A stretch of DNA of 64,000 nucleotides from Mycetohabitans sp. B8 (GTDB taxonomy: Bacteria > Pseudomonadota > Gammaproteobacteria > Burkholderiales > Burkholderiaceae). The stretch lies in assembly GCF_021991875.1 (NCBI RefSeq), contig NZ_JAHLKR010000016.1, positions 602,523 to 666,522 of the forward strand, given 5' to 3'. Shown here piece by piece: positions 1-9,602 of the stretch (the stretch's first letter is position 1; each line of letters begins with the position of its first letter). The translations under genes and the position numbers were made by a program. The notes below the pieces were generated by a model, which worked only from the letters and a program-made list of their open reading frames with translations, was not told where the DNA came from and did no database searches.

Positions 1-5
1 ACCAT

Positions 6-656
6 GTGATGTGCTCCGATGACCGCGCGTCGTCCGCGGCACACCACAACGAGCAGGACGGCAGCTTGCCGTCGGGTGATAACGCGTCGGCACGCGAACT
101 GCAACGTCGCGCCCTGCTGCACCACCTAAAGTCGCAAATAGAAGCGCTGCCGGAAGGCGAACGCGCACCGGCACTGATACGGATCATCGGATTGCAAGGC
201 AAGGAAGCGATGACGGTCGAAAGAGTGTTTCCGCGAATCCACAACGGAAATGTCGGGATATCGAACCGCAACTACGCCATTCATTTGCTGAACTACGGTT
301 TTTCCGACGGCGAGGCCGCCATGCTCGCCGGTGAGCGCGATCAGCATGCGTTGGAGAATCCCGACATCGAGATATGCACTGCCATCATCGCATGGCGGCC
401 CAAAGACCTGCCGCTGCACACGTTCGTCAGCTTGCTCGGACAGGCAATAGGCGAAGCCCGCCGTCACGGCGACAAGCATAGCGTAGGCGCCGAAGACGCG
501 ACGGCGGACGAGGAGCGATCTCGGCTTGTGCAGCGGCTAAGGAACCTGACCGGCAACTCGGAATCCGACGCGCGCCCTCTATCGCGGCCAACACTGAATC
601 GTATCGTGTCGCAGTCGACACTGGACCATATCGCACGCCTGCGTACGGGAGCCTGA
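6..656 (+). CDS. Hypothetical protein, possibly 5'-truncated by the window edge
   Basis: I do not recognise this 216-residue protein. The frame is open to the left edge, so the GTG at 6 may be internal. The first ~30 residues are polar and low in hydrophobics (Ser, Asp, His, Asn). The middle (~60-150) alternates hydrophobic and charged residues as in a small helical globular domain, and no signal peptide or membrane segment is visible. The C-terminal ~60 residues are rich in Arg, Ser, Thr and Asp. A soluble, Ser/Asn-rich start would fit a type III secreted protein in an endofungal bacterium, but nothing proves it. Codon use is GC-rich like the neighbours, so it does not look recently acquired. 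It is followed by ~280 bp of apparent spacer and convergent acs. Confidence 0.6.
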   Translation: MMCSDDRASSAAHHNEQDGSLPSGDNASARELQRRALLHHLKSQIEALPEGERAPALIRIIGLQGKEAMTVERVFPRIHNGNVGISNRNYAIHLLNYGFSDGEAAMLAGERDQHALENPDIEICTAIIAWRPKDLPLHTFVSLLGQAIGEARRHGDKHSVGAEDATADEERSRLVQRLRNLTGNSESDARPLSRPTLNRIVSQSTLDHIARLRTGA

Positions 657-938
657 CCAAACGTTTGTTGTTCTGGCGCTCACGGATGCCGGATAGAGTC
701 GACCGACGCGCGCGCATAGGCATGCGGCTTCCAATCCGGCAAGCTGACGGCGATCGCGACAACGCAGCCAGCCGGTACGCCGAACACGCTTGAGTTGACC
801 GGCTCAACGCCGAACCAGAGTGGCCCGCTGAAACCGGTCAGCCGCATCACGAACGGATATATAGAACGGCAAGTGGAAGCCGACGAAACGCCACGCCACC
901 AGCGCCGGCGCGACTGCGCGCGCCACGCGCTGTATCGC

Positions 939-2924
939 TCAGCGGGCCTCGTTCAACTGTTCGAGGATCGCCGGGTTCTCCAGCGTGGACACGTCCTGCG
1001 TAATCGTCTCGCCCTTGGCAAGCGAGCGCAGCAGCCGCCGCATGATCTTGCCGGAGCGGGTCTTGGGCAAGTTCTCCCCAAACCGGATGTCCTTCGGCTT
1101 GGCGATCGGCCCAATTTCCTTGGCCACCCATGCACGCAATTCATTCGCTACTTGCACCGCCTCGTCGCCCTGCGGGCGGGCGCGCTTGAGCACGACGAAA
1201 GCAACCACCGCCTCACCGGTCGTATCATCGGGCCGCCCGACGACCGCCGCTTCGGCGACAATCGGATTGGCGACCAGCGCCGACTCGATCTCCATCGTGC
1301 CAAGGCGGTGGCCGGAGACGTTCAGCACGTCATCGATGCGGCCCATGATCGTGAAATAGCCGGTGTCCTTGTCCCGCACGCTGCCGTCCCCTGCGAGGTA
1401 CAGCCTGCCGCCCAACTCTTCCGGGAAGTAGCTCTTCTTAAAGCGCTCGGGATCGCCCCAGATCGTGCGGATCATCGATGGCCACGGACGCTTAACCACC
1501 AGGATCCCACCCTGCCCATTTGGCACATCCTGGCCGGTCTCGTCGACGATCGCCGCCATGATGCCCGGCAGCGGCAGCGTGCAGGAGCCGGGCACCAGCG
1601 GCGTGGCCCCGGGTAACGGCGCGATCATGTGGCCGCCGGTCTCAGTCTGCCACCACGTGTCGATCACCGGACAGCGCTTGCCGCCGATCTGCTCGTAATA
1701 CCAGACCCACGCCTGCGGGTTGATCGGCTCGCCAACCGTGCCGATGATACGCAGCGAGGACAAATCGTACGCGCTCGGGTGGCACTTCGAGTCCACGTCG
1801 GACGCCTTGATCAGCGAGCGGATCGCCGTGGGTGCGGTGTAAAATACGGTCACCTTGTGGCGTGCAATCATGTCCCAGAAACGGCCCGCATTCGGATAGG
1901 TTGGCACACCCTCGAACACCACCTGGGTCGCACCGCACGCAAGCGGTCCGTACGCGATATACGTATGGCCAGTGATCCAGCCGATGTCGGCGGTACACCA
2001 GAACACGTCGTGCGGTTTGATATCGAACGCCCATTTCATCGTCAACGCGGCCCACAGCAGATAGCCGCCGGTGCTGTGCTGCACGCCCTTCGGCTTGCCG
2101 GTAGAACCCGACGTATACAGAATAAACAGCGGATGTTCAGCGCCGACCCATTCCGGCTCGCATTGCTCAGGCTGTTGGGCCACCAGTTCATGCAGCCAAT
2201 GGTCGCGCCCTTCGTGCCAGGCAACCTTGCCACCGGTGCGCTGATAGACGATGACATCCTTCACCGCGTCGCATCCGCCCATCGCCAGTGCCTCGTCAGC
2301 AATACGCTTGAGCGGCAGCGCCTTACCGCCGCGCATCTGCTCGTCGGCAGTGACCAGCGCCACGGCGCCGACATCGATCAGCCGCTCATTGAGCGATTTC
2401 GACGAAAACCCGCCAAACACGACTGAATGCGTCGCGCCGATCCGGGCACAGGCGTGCATCGCGACGACGCCTTCAACCGACATCGGCATGTAAATCACCA
2501 CGCGATCGCCCTTGCGCACGCCGCGCGACTTCAGCGCATTGGCGAACTGGCACACGCGCCGGTGCAGTTCGCCGTATGAGACAGGCGTGACCGTGCCATC
2601 GTCAGCCTCGAACACGATTGCGTTCTTCTGCGCGTGGCCCGCGGCGATCTGCCGGTCCAGGCAATTGTATGATGCGTTGAGCTGGCCGTCCTCGAACCAC
2701 GTGTAGAACGGCGCATTGGATTCGTCCAGCACTTTCGTGAACGGCTTGTGCCACGCCAGGTGCTCGCGCGCCAGACGAGCCCAGAATCCGTCGTAGTCGT
2801 GCTCGGCTTCGGCGAGCAGCGCCCGATAGGCATCCATGCCGGCGATGGCGGCCGCCGCGGCCGTGGTCTGTGCACAGGGAGAAAACACGCGCTGCTCTTG
2901 CAGGACCGATTCAATGGCAGACAT
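939..2924 (-). CDS. acs: Acetyl-CoA synthetase (AMP-forming)
   Basis: Converts acetate, ATP and CoA to acetyl-CoA through an acetyl-AMP intermediate, in the cytoplasm. The product is 661 residues, the usual length for Acs. The adenylation core A3 motif [12 protein letters not shown] is visible, and the C-terminal domain carries the [11 protein letters not shown] motif whose lysine is the acetylated regulatory residue of the family. I chose the ATG at 2924 ([11 protein letters not shown]) because AGGAG lies about 8 nt upstream; the open frame continues 36 residues further 5' with non-homologous-looking sequence. It is monocistronic and convergent with the gene at the left edge. The next divergent gene begins 800 bp away, leaving ample room for regulated promoters. 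Confidence 0.96.
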   Translation of the reverse strand: MSAIESVLQEQRVFSPCAQTTAAAAAIAGMDAYRALLAEAEHDYDGFWARLAREHLAWHKPFTKVLDESNAPFYTWFEDGQLNASYNCLDRQIAAGHAQKNAIVFEADDGTVTPVSYGELHRRVCQFANALKSRGVRKGDRVVIYMPMSVEGVVAMHACARIGATHSVVFGGFSSKSLNERLIDVGAVALVTADEQMRGGKALPLKRIADEALAMGGCDAVKDVIVYQRTGGKVAWHEGRDHWLHELVAQQPEQCEPEWVGAEHPLFILYTSGSTGKPKGVQHSTGGYLLWAALTMKWAFDIKPHDVFWCTADIGWITGHTYIAYGPLACGATQVVFEGVPTYPNAGRFWDMIARHKVTVFYTAPTAIRSLIKASDVDSKCHPSAYDLSSLRIIGTVGEPINPQAWVWYYEQIGGKRCPVIDTWWQTETGGHMIAPLPGATPLVPGSCTLPLPGIMAAIVDETGQDVPNGQGGILVVKRPWPSMIRTIWGDPERFKKSYFPEELGGRLYLAGDGSVRDKDTGYFTIMGRIDDVLNVSGHRLGTMEIESALVANPIVAEAAVVGRPDDTTGEAVVAFVVLKRARPQGDEAVQVANELRAWVAKEIGPIAKPKDIRFGENLPKTRSGKIMRRLLRSLAKGETITQDVSTLENPAILEQLNEAR

Positions 2925-3732
2925 CAAACTATCTCCTGATAATGGAATGAAAAAAATCGTTGTCGTGTGCCGCCGTATCGCATCGCTGTCGCAACGCACC
3001 GGACAAGCCGCCGCGCGCCGCCGCATTGCCACACATCGGCGTGAGTGTCTCCGCCCCCGCCTGTGACCAGCGGCCGGGCGGCGCAGTGTCGCGCTGCCGC
3101 CCGGCCTGCAAAGTCATACGCACTTTACGATAAGCCTATCGCCTTACTCACAACTGACGCTGCTGCACCGCAGCAAAGACGGTCGCTGCACCGCATCGAC
3201 CCACGTGCTTGCTAGCGCTTACCCAGAACTCTACAATGCTTGCTCAATTAAGAAGAAGCTAAACGGCATCAGATTCGCCGTGTTCCCGCAGTGAACCGCT
3301 ACGCACGCTTGCCGCTATCCGCGAAGCTACTCGTCGGCACCCATGTTGACATTCGCAAGAGCGTCATCGCATTCGTTCCGGTGCCGGTCTTCGCGTTACG
3401 GCGGTTCATAAGCGCGATCGGCGTGCTCTGGACGATGCATACGAGCTCGCCTTTCTTGGCGAGCGTCCGAGCGCAGCGCACGGGCGCGCGCTGGTATGCG
3501 TGGTCGCCGGCATGGCGTTGGCCAGCATGTGGCCAGCTCACGTCCCGTCGATCGCGTCGTGCCCCGTCGCCCGCGCGTGAGCCAAGCGTGCCGCGCCAAT
3601 CGGCCAAGCCGGGCGCGCCGCGGCAATTCTACTGCGACGCGGTACAATGACTGCGTTTTTGGTCCCACCCTGGCGTTCGCCCCTGCCCGCGCGCGTGCAC
3701 GGGCAGTGCGACACCGTTTATTCAGCTGCACG
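2925..3732. other. Intergenic region upstream of acs, no gene supported
   Basis: About 800 bp separate acs from the divergent YqhA-family gene. Several open frames cross the region on both strands, but they are Arg/Pro/Ala-rich, overlap each other and lack ribosome-binding sites. It should contain the acs promoter. I see no convincing -35/-10 pair, RNA gene or repeat. Confidence 0.5.
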
Positions 3733-4305
3733 ATGCCTTCCAGTCACCCGCCATTTTCGCCGTCTGGGCCGCGCCGTATGCGCGCGCTGCCATCGCTGAT
3801 CTTCTTCAGCCGCTGGCTGCAACTGCCCCTGTACCTGGGCCTGATCCTCGCACAAGCCATCTACGTGTTCCTATTCCTCAAGGAGCTTTGGCACCTGGTA
3901 TCGCACGCGGCGTCGCTGACCGAGACCAATGTGATGCTGGTGGTGCTCGGGCTGATCGACGTCGTGATGATCTCGAATTTGCTGATCATGGTGATCATCG
4001 GCGGCTACGAGACGTTCGTGTCGCGACTGGGTCTGGAGGGCCACCCGGACGAACCGGAGTGGCTCGACCACGTCAATGCCGGCGTGCTGAAGGTCAAGCT
4101 ATCGATGGCGCTGATCAGCATCTCGTCGATCCACTTGCTCAAGACCTTCATCGATCCCGACCAGCATTCGTCGCAGGCGGTGATGTGGCAGGTGCTAATC
4201 CACGCCGCGTTCCTGCTGTCGGCGCTCGTGATGGCCTGGGTGGACCGGCTCACATCGCACGCGCCGCATGTTCCTGTTTCAGTAGCCGCTTCGACCCACG
4301 ATTGA
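3733..4305 (+). CDS. YqhA / UPF0114 family inner-membrane protein
   Basis: A 190-residue protein of the UPF0114 (YqhA, TIGR00645) family, whose function is unknown. Three or four hydrophobic segments are visible: around LYLGLILAQAIYVFLFL, NVMLVVLGLIDVVMISNLLIMVII, and near the C-terminus VLIHAAFLLSALVMAW. The conserved family stretch around IISGYETFVSRL is present as VIIGGYETFVSRLGL, followed by the EPEWLDHVNAGVLKVKL region. I chose the ATG at 3733, but an internal ATG at 3778 would give a 175-residue protein closer to the family's usual N-terminus. Fumarase starts 47 bp downstream, so the two are probably cotranscribed. Confidence 0.85.
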   Translation: MPSSHPPFSPSGPRRMRALPSLIFFSRWLQLPLYLGLILAQAIYVFLFLKELWHLVSHAASLTETNVMLVVLGLIDVVMISNLLIMVIIGGYETFVSRLGLEGHPDEPEWLDHVNAGVLKVKLSMALISISSIHLLKTFIDPDQHSSQAVMWQVLIHAAFLLSALVMAWVDRLTSHAPHVPVSVAASTHD

Positions 4306-4352
4306 GCGTTGATTCCGCCGCCAACCGATGCGGCCCCCATGAGAAAAGCACC

Positions 4353-5876
4353 ATGACAGTCATCAAGCAGGAAGACCTGATCCAAAGCATTGCCGATGCG
4401 CTGCAATACATCAGCTACTACCATCCGCTGGATTATATCCAGGCGCTGGGCCGCGCCTACGAGCGCGAGCAAAGCCCGGCAGCGAAGGACGCGATCGCGC
4501 AGATCCTCACTAACAGCCGGATGTGCGCTGAGGGGCGCCGCCCAATCTGCCAGGACACCGGCATCGTCACGGTGTTCGTCAAGGTCGGCATGGACGTACG
4601 CTGGGATGGCGCGACGATGAGCGTGACGGATATGATCAACGAAGGCGTGCGGCGCGGCTACACGCACCCGGACAACGTGCTGCGCGCCTCGATCGTCAAC
4701 CCGCCCGAAGGTGCGCGCAAGAACACCCGAGACAACACGCCAGCAGTAATCCACTATGAGATCGTTCCAGGCGACACACTCGACGTGCAGGTGGCAGCCA
4801 AGGGTGGCGGCTCAGAGAACAAGTCAAAGTTGGCGATGCTGAACCCGTCCGATTCGATCGTTGACTGGGTGCTCAAGACTGTACCGACGATGGGTGCCGG
4901 CTGGTGCCCACCGGGCATGCTCGGCATCGGCATCGGCGGCACCGCCGAGAAGGCAGTGTTGATGGCGAAGGAATCGCTAATGGGTCCGATCGACATTCAA
5001 GATGTGATCGCCCGCGGGCCACGCGACTGGATTGAGGAACTGCGCATCGAGTTGCACGAGAAGGTCAACGCGCTGGGCATTGGCGCACAAGGGCTGGGTG
5101 GCCTGTCGACTGTGCTGGACGTGAAGATCATGGCGGCGCCCACGCACGCGGCCAGCAAGCCGATCGCGATCATCCCGAACTGCGCGGCGACCCGCCATGC
5201 GCACTTCACGCTCGACGGCTCCGGCGTCGCGCGGCTGGTCCCCCCACCGCTGGATGCATGGCCCAATGTGCGTTGGCAGCCGAACACTGAGACCAGCCAG
5301 CGCGTGGACCTCGATACGCTGACGCGCGAGCAAGTCGCCAACTGGAAACCGGGCCAGACACTGTTGCTCTCGGGCAAAATGCTAACCGGACGCGATGCCG
5401 CGCATAAGCGCATTGCGGACATGCTGGCCAACGGCCAGCCGCTGCCGGTCGACTTCACGAACCGCGTGATTTATTATGTCGGCCCGGTCGATCCGGTGCG
5501 CGACGAAGTCGTCGGCCCCGCCGGCCCGACAACCGCGACGCGGATGGACAAGTTCACCGAGATGATGCTCGCGCGGACCGGCCTCATTTCGATGATTGGC
5601 AAGGCCGAGCGCGGCCCGATCGCGATCGATGCGATCAAGCAGCACAAAGCTGCTTACCTGATGGCGGTCGGCGGCGCCGCGTATCTCGTGTCCAAGGCAA
5701 TCCGCAACTCGCGCGTGGTCGCGTTCGAGGATCTCGGGATGGAGGCCATCTACGAGTTCGAGGTCAAGGACATGCCGGTCACCGTGGCGGTCGATTCCAA
5801 CGGTACATCGGTCCATCAGACTGGCCCGAAGGAATGGCAGGCCAGGATCGGCAAGTTTTCAATTGCGGCCGCGTAG
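4353..5876 (+). CDS. fumA: Class I fumarate hydratase ([4Fe-4S])
   Basis: Reversible hydration of fumarate to L-malate in the TCA cycle, using a solvent-exposed [4Fe-4S] cluster. The product is 507 residues, the normal length of the fused alpha/beta class I enzyme. Candidate cluster cysteines occur in the family contexts NSRMCAEGRRPICQDTG and AGWCPPGMLGIGIGG, with a third near IPNCAATRH. The C-terminal beta-type domain carries GPTTATRMD. The start at 4353 (MTVIKQEDLIQ) matches the family N-terminus; the frame stays open upstream only because it overlaps the YqhA gene in another frame. Dependence on an oxygen-sensitive cluster fits the iron-handling genes that follow. Confidence 0.96.
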   Translation: MTVIKQEDLIQSIADALQYISYYHPLDYIQALGRAYEREQSPAAKDAIAQILTNSRMCAEGRRPICQDTGIVTVFVKVGMDVRWDGATMSVTDMINEGVRRGYTHPDNVLRASIVNPPEGARKNTRDNTPAVIHYEIVPGDTLDVQVAAKGGGSENKSKLAMLNPSDSIVDWVLKTVPTMGAGWCPPGMLGIGIGGTAEKAVLMAKESLMGPIDIQDVIARGPRDWIEELRIELHEKVNALGIGAQGLGGLSTVLDVKIMAAPTHAASKPIAIIPNCAATRHAHFTLDGSGVARLVPPPLDAWPNVRWQPNTETSQRVDLDTLTREQVANWKPGQTLLLSGKMLTGRDAAHKRIADMLANGQPLPVDFTNRVIYYVGPVDPVRDEVVGPAGPTTATRMDKFTEMMLARTGLISMIGKAERGPIAIDAIKQHKAAYLMAVGGAAYLVSKAIRNSRVVAFEDLGMEAIYEFEVKDMPVTVAVDSNGTSVHQTGPKEWQARIGKFSIAAA

Positions 5877-5988
5877 CGGATCGGCGGGCCGCGCAGCGGC
5901 GCAGCTTCACATTTAGCAGGCAACGGACTGCTCTGTTCGATCAATGACTTGCACACCGTCCGTGCCTGTCCCCAACAAGGAACCGATC

Positions 5989-6468
5989 ATGCAAGGCGAC
6001 AAAAAAGTCATCGAATATCTGAACGCTCAGTTGAAGAACGAACTGACAGCGATCAACCAGTACTTTCTGCATGCGCGGATGTACCGGCACTGGGGGCTGG
6101 ACAAACTAGGCAAGCACGAATACGACGAGTCAATCGGTGAAATGAAGCACGCCGACTGGCTGATCGAGCGCGTATTCATGCTCGATGGCTTGCCGAATCT
6201 GCAGGATCTGCACAAGCTACTGGTCGGCGAGACTACGCAGGAAATCCTTGAATGCGACCTGAAGCTCGAACTGGCGTCGCAAGCGACCTGCAAGGAAGCG
6301 ATCGCGTATTGCGAGTCCGTGCAGGACTATGTGTCACGCGAAATCTTCCGCCGCATCCTGGACGACACGGAAGAGCACATCGATTGGCTCGAGACACAAC
6401 TTGAGTTAATCAACAAGGTGGGCATCCAGAATTACCAGCAGTCCATGATGGCGGCCGTCCAATCGTAA
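5989..6468 (+). CDS. bfr: Bacterioferritin
   Basis: Heme-containing 24-mer iron storage protein that oxidises Fe(II) and stores it as a mineral. The 159-residue length is typical. The axial heme ligand Met52 is present in EMKHADW, as are ferroxidase residues Glu18, Glu51, His54, Glu94 and His130. By alignment to E. coli Bfr, position 127 is Thr (DDTEEH) instead of Glu, with Glu at 128 and 129. I believe this form occurs in related beta-proteobacteria, but it is worth noting. The start at 5989 has AAGGAA upstream. Bfd, the ferredoxin that releases iron from Bfr, is encoded ~1 kb downstream beyond murI. Confidence 0.95.
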   Translation: MQGDKKVIEYLNAQLKNELTAINQYFLHARMYRHWGLDKLGKHEYDESIGEMKHADWLIERVFMLDGLPNLQDLHKLLVGETTQEILECDLKLELASQATCKEAIAYCESVQDYVSREIFRRILDDTEEHIDWLETQLELINKVGIQNYQQSMMAAVQS

Positions 6469-6501
6469 GCTGCGGCCGCCACCAGCACGGTGAGGATGAC
6501 G

Positions 6502-7359
6502 ATGCGCAACGCGGCGCCGATCGGCGTGTTCGACTCCGGAGTCGGGGGCTTGTCGGTGCTGCGCGCGATCCGTGCGGCGTTACCGAACGAGGCGCTGCTG
6601 TATTGCGCCGATTCCCGCTACGCGCCGTATGGCGAGCGCGACGACACGTTCATCGCGGCGCGCACGCTGAGCATCGGCCGGTGGCTCGCGACGCAACATG
6701 TGAAGGCGATTGTGGTGGCCTGCAACACCGCCACCGCGCATACCGTATCGATGCTGCGCGAGCGGCTGCAGCTGCCGATCATCGGCGTCGAGCCAGGCAT
6801 CAAGCCTGCCGCATTGCAGTCGCGCACCCGCGTGGCCGGCGTACTGGCGACCGCCAGCACGCTCAAGAGCGCGCGCTTCAACGCGCTGCTCGCCCAGTAC
6901 GGCAGCGATTGCCGATTCGTGTGCCAGGCGGGCCATGGCCTGGTCGATGCCATCGAGGCGGGCGACATCGGTTCGCCGGTCGTCATGCAGCGTCTGTCCG
7001 CGTGTCTGCAGCCGATCTTGGACGCCAGCGCCGACACGCTGGTGCTGGGTTGCACCCATTATCCATTTCTGCTGGATGCGGTGCGTATGATCACCGCCGA
7101 CCGGCTCCACATCATCGACACCGGCGACGCGATCGCGCGTCAACTGGTGCGGCGGCTGACCGACTTGCAGTTGCTGATCCACGCTGGCCCGGCCGCTGCG
7201 CACGCCGAGCCGACACTTGCGCCAGCGCCGTTGCGACTCGTCACCACAGGCGACGCCCCGCAATTGACCCGCATCGCTTGGCAACTGCTCGGCGTCGATG
7301 TGGCCGCCGAACACGTCGAAATAGCGTCGAAACCGATTTATTTCGACGCACCAGCCTGA
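6502..7359 (+). CDS. murI: Glutamate racemase
   Basis: Interconverts L- and D-glutamate to supply D-Glu for peptidoglycan; cytoplasmic and cofactor-independent. The two catalytic cysteines sit in VACNTA and LGCTHYPF, and the N-terminal FDSGVGG signature is intact. The predicted length is 285 residues. I chose ATG 6502 because GTGAGG lies 6 nt upstream; GTG 6490 and ATG 6496 are in frame and cannot be excluded. The gene lies between bfr and bfd on the same strand, with only ~30 bp to bfr, so it is probably cotranscribed with it. Confidence 0.95.
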   Translation: MRNAAPIGVFDSGVGGLSVLRAIRAALPNEALLYCADSRYAPYGERDDTFIAARTLSIGRWLATQHVKAIVVACNTATAHTVSMLRERLQLPIIGVEPGIKPAALQSRTRVAGVLATASTLKSARFNALLAQYGSDCRFVCQAGHGLVDAIEAGDIGSPVVMQRLSACLQPILDASADTLVLGCTHYPFLLDAVRMITADRLHIIDTGDAIARQLVRRLTDLQLLIHAGPAAAHAEPTLAPAPLRLVTTGDAPQLTRIAWQLLGVDVAAEHVEIASKPIYFDAPA

Positions 7360-7423
7360 CGCAAGGCCAGCCGACTGCTGTTACAAAAAATCATCGATCG
7401 CGCTTGCGCACGTCGCCACAAAG

Positions 7424-7442
7424 AATGATAATAATTCGCATT
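7424..7442. promoter_or_regulatory. Fur-box-like operator upstream of bfd
   Basis: The sequence AATGATAATAATTCGCATT matches the 19-bp Fur consensus (GATAATGATAATCATTATC) well in its left half and centre. It lies 22-40 bp before the bfd start. bfd genes are commonly derepressed by iron starvation, and the tonB-exbBD genes follow, so control by Fur is expected. Binding is inferred from the match only. Confidence 0.6.
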
Positions 7443-7463
7443 AACGTTAGCTGTCAGCGCATC

Positions 7464-7712
7464 ATGATCGTCTGCGTGTGCAAGTCTGTTTCCGATCGTA
7501 CTATCCGTGCATCGCTGGAGTCCGGTGCATCGACGTTCGACGAGTTGCAATTCGAGTTGGGCGTGGCAACGTGCTGCGGCAAGTGTGAGGAAACCGTGCG
7601 CGACCTGGTTGCCGCCTGCGGCGCGTGCCCAAGCCTGTGCGGCCCCGGCGCTCACCCGGCACGTCATATGGCACCGGTACCGGTTGCGTTTTACGAACGC
7701 AAGGCGGCCTGA
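7464..7712 (+). CDS. bfd: Bacterioferritin-associated ferredoxin
   Basis: Small [2Fe-2S] protein that reduces ferric iron in bacterioferritin so it can be released. It has 82 residues. The cluster cysteines are visible as CVC near the N-terminus and CCGKC around residues 38-42, matching the Bfd fold (BFD-like 2Fe-2S domain), and VSDRTIR is typical of the family. The C-terminal ~20 residues contain extra cysteines (ACGACPSLCG) and a tail beyond the usual ~64-residue length. The gene follows a Fur-box-like operator and precedes tonB. Its frame lies inside a longer spurious open frame overlapping murI; the ATG at 7464 is the sensible start. Confidence 0.92.
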   Translation: MIVCVCKSVSDRTIRASLESGASTFDELQFELGVATCCGKCEETVRDLVAACGACPSLCGPGAHPARHMAPVPVAFYERKAA

Positions 7713-7849
7713 CGCGGGTTGATGCCGTGCTGGGCTGCGGCCCGATGCCGCGTCGGTTCTGCCTGGGTCCGTCCTTCTCCGTGCAAGCCAGCGCGACGCG
7801 CGAGCCAGCCACGTTACCTCGCTACCTCGCCTTGCGCCCGGAGGGCTTC

Positions 7850-7912
7850 ATGGAACTGCTGCTTGGATTCGCGACAACGCTATGCATCTCTTTTCTGATT
7901 TTCCGACGCTGA
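7850..7912 (+). CDS. Possible 20-residue hydrophobic small ORF before tonB
   Basis: An ATG preceded by a strong Shine-Dalgarno sequence (GGAGGG, 5 nt spacing) opens a 20-residue frame, MELLLGFATTLCISFLIFRR. It reads as a single short membrane helix ending in two arginines. I know no family for it. It lies 137 bp after bfd and 87 bp before the tonB start used here, so it could be a membrane microprotein, a translational leader, or a chance ORF with a good ribosome-binding site. Confidence 0.35.
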   Translation: MELLLGFATTLCISFLIFRR

Positions 7913-7999
7913 GCCCGGCACACTGCAGCCCGCGTCGAAGCAAAGCCGGCCATTGTCCACGTCGTGCCCCCCGTGTATCTGTCATCGGCCAACGCTAAT

Positions 8000-8758
8000 A
8001 TGCGGGTTTCCCCCAGTTCGGCTAGAGCACTGCGCTCCAGTGCAGCCTCGCCGATAAAATCGCGCCCCGTCGTGCACTACACGAGCACGCTCGCCGCAGT
8101 GGCACTGCTTCATGCCGGCGTGATCGCGTGGCTAGCTTATGGGCGTGCCGATACCGTCCCGACCGTGACGGTCGAGTCCCGGCCGATCATGGCCGAACTG
8201 CTGGCCCCGCCGGCACCGGTCGCAGTGCAATCCACGCCGACGCCTGCGCCCGCCCCCAACCCGAAGCCCCAGCCCAAGTCCGTGGTCATGCCGCGGCCCA
8301 GTCCCAAGCCCGTTGTCAAAAATCCTGCGCCGGCACCTACGCCGCCGATGCCGGTACGTGATACTCCATCGCAATCGGTACCTACAGCGCCGGCGTCCCC
8401 GGCAGCGCCCGCACCAGCACCCGTCGCCGAACCCGCGTCACCCGCGCCGAGCCCTCACTCGGTCGTCGCGCAAGGCGCACCCAAGGGCGTCGCCAAGCTC
8501 GACTGCCAAATCGTGCGGCCCGATTACCCCGTGCTGTCCAGACGACGCGAGGAAACGGGCACGGTGATCATCAACCTGGTCGTCGGTCTGGACGGCAAGG
8601 TGGAGCGGGCCACGATCAAGAAAAGCAGCGGTTATGATCGATTGGATGACGCCGCGCGCAACGCTGCGCTAGCCAGCACGTGCCGGCCGTACATCGAAAA
8701 TGGGCAACCGATTCGGGTCACGGCCGACCAGCCGTACGTGTTCAATCTGAGCGACTGA
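8000..8758 (+). CDS. tonB: TonB energy-transducing protein
   Basis: Transmits proton-motive force from ExbB/ExbD to outer-membrane TonB-dependent receptors. The predicted 252-residue protein has an N-terminal signal-anchor around STLAAVALLHAGVIAWLAYG. A long Pro/Ala/Lys-rich periplasmic spacer follows (about residues 65-170), then a C-terminal TonB domain beginning near LDCQIVRPDYPVLSRR with the pattern GTVIINLVVGLDGKVERATIKKSSGYDRLDDAA. The start is uncertain: GTG 7964 would add 12 residues. exbB and exbD follow on the same strand, the classic order, and Fur regulation is likely from context. Confidence 0.92.
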   Translation: MRVSPSSARALRSSAASPIKSRPVVHYTSTLAAVALLHAGVIAWLAYGRADTVPTVTVESRPIMAELLAPPAPVAVQSTPTPAPAPNPKPQPKSVVMPRPSPKPVVKNPAPAPTPPMPVRDTPSQSVPTAPASPAAPAPAPVAEPASPAPSPHSVVAQGAPKGVAKLDCQIVRPDYPVLSRRREETGTVIINLVVGLDGKVERATIKKSSGYDRLDDAARNAALASTCRPYIENGQPIRVTADQPYVFNLSD

Positions 8759-8854
8759 GCAGCACCGCGATGGCTGATGCCGCGCCGACGGTGCCCATTG
8801 CCGAGTCCGCCCGCTCAACAGCGTCACTGATAACGAGGATACGAAGGAAACACT

Positions 8855-9589
8855 ATGCAGAACTACGGTATGGCCCACGTGTGGGCACAAGGAGATTTCG
8901 TCACGCGCGGCATCGCGGTCACGCTATTGATCATGTCAGTGCTGTCGTGGAGCGTGATCCTAATCAAAGGATGGAACGCGCTGCGGTTGCGACGCGTGAC
9001 GCGTAACATCGAGCAGCAGTTCTGGCATTCCGACAATTTCACCGAAGGTCTCATGAAGCTCGGCTCGACCGGCTCCAGCGCTGCCGATAACCCGTTCGTC
9101 GCACTCGCGCTGTCCGGCAAGGAAGCCGCCGACCATCACCACAAGAGCCAGCCTCACCTGCATGACCGGATGGACCTTTCGGACTGGATAACGCGCTGCC
9201 TAAAGGACACCATGGACGACTGCGTCGCCCAGATGCAGAGTGGGCTGGCGATCCTCGCATCGGTCGGCAGCACCGCACCATTCGTCGGCCTGTTCGGCAC
9301 CGTATGGGGCATTTATCATGCGCTGCTGACGATCGGGGCGACCGGCGACACGTCAATCGACAAGGTTGCGGGACCGGTGGGCGAATCGCTGATCATGACG
9401 GCATTCGGTCTGTTCGTCGCGATTCCCGCGGTGCTCGGCTACAACGCGCTGACCCGCTCGAACAAGGCCGTGGTGACCAAGCTGAATCGCTTCGCGCATG
9501 GACTGCACGCGTACTTCGTAACAGGCGAACGATTGTCCTCGACGCTCCAGCGCAGCGAAGGCCCGCGGCTGGCCACCGCTGGCAAATGA
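8855..9589 (+). CDS. exbB: ExbB biopolymer transport protein
   Basis: Inner-membrane proton channel subunit that energises TonB. The 244-residue protein shows a MotA/TolQ/ExbB domain: a TM helix near GIAVTLLIMSVLSWSVILI, then a cytoplasmic loop, then two helices around GLAILASVGSTAPFVGLFGTV and ESLIMTAFGLFVAIPAVLGY, which carry the conserved Gly/Thr/Pro channel residues. The ATG is preceded by AAGGAAA at good spacing. It lies 96 bp after tonB and 13 bp before exbD, so the three form an operon. Confidence 0.95.
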   Translation: MQNYGMAHVWAQGDFVTRGIAVTLLIMSVLSWSVILIKGWNALRLRRVTRNIEQQFWHSDNFTEGLMKLGSTGSSAADNPFVALALSGKEAADHHHKSQPHLHDRMDLSDWITRCLKDTMDDCVAQMQSGLAILASVGSTAPFVGLFGTVWGIYHALLTIGATGDTSIDKVAGPVGESLIMTAFGLFVAIPAVLGYNALTRSNKAVVTKLNRFAHGLHAYFVTGERLSSTLQRSEGPRLATAGK

Positions 9590-9602
9590 GCGGGGTACGA
9601 CA

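Noticed and set aside
795..2426. Two plus-strand frames of ~270 codons opposite acs
   Set aside because: Antisense to a fully conserved acs gene; no start signals, Arg/His-rich shadow composition.
3888..4352. Long 5' extension of the fumarase open frame
   Set aside because: It overlaps the YqhA-family gene in another frame and has no similarity to fumarases; the family start MTVIKQEDL is at 4353.
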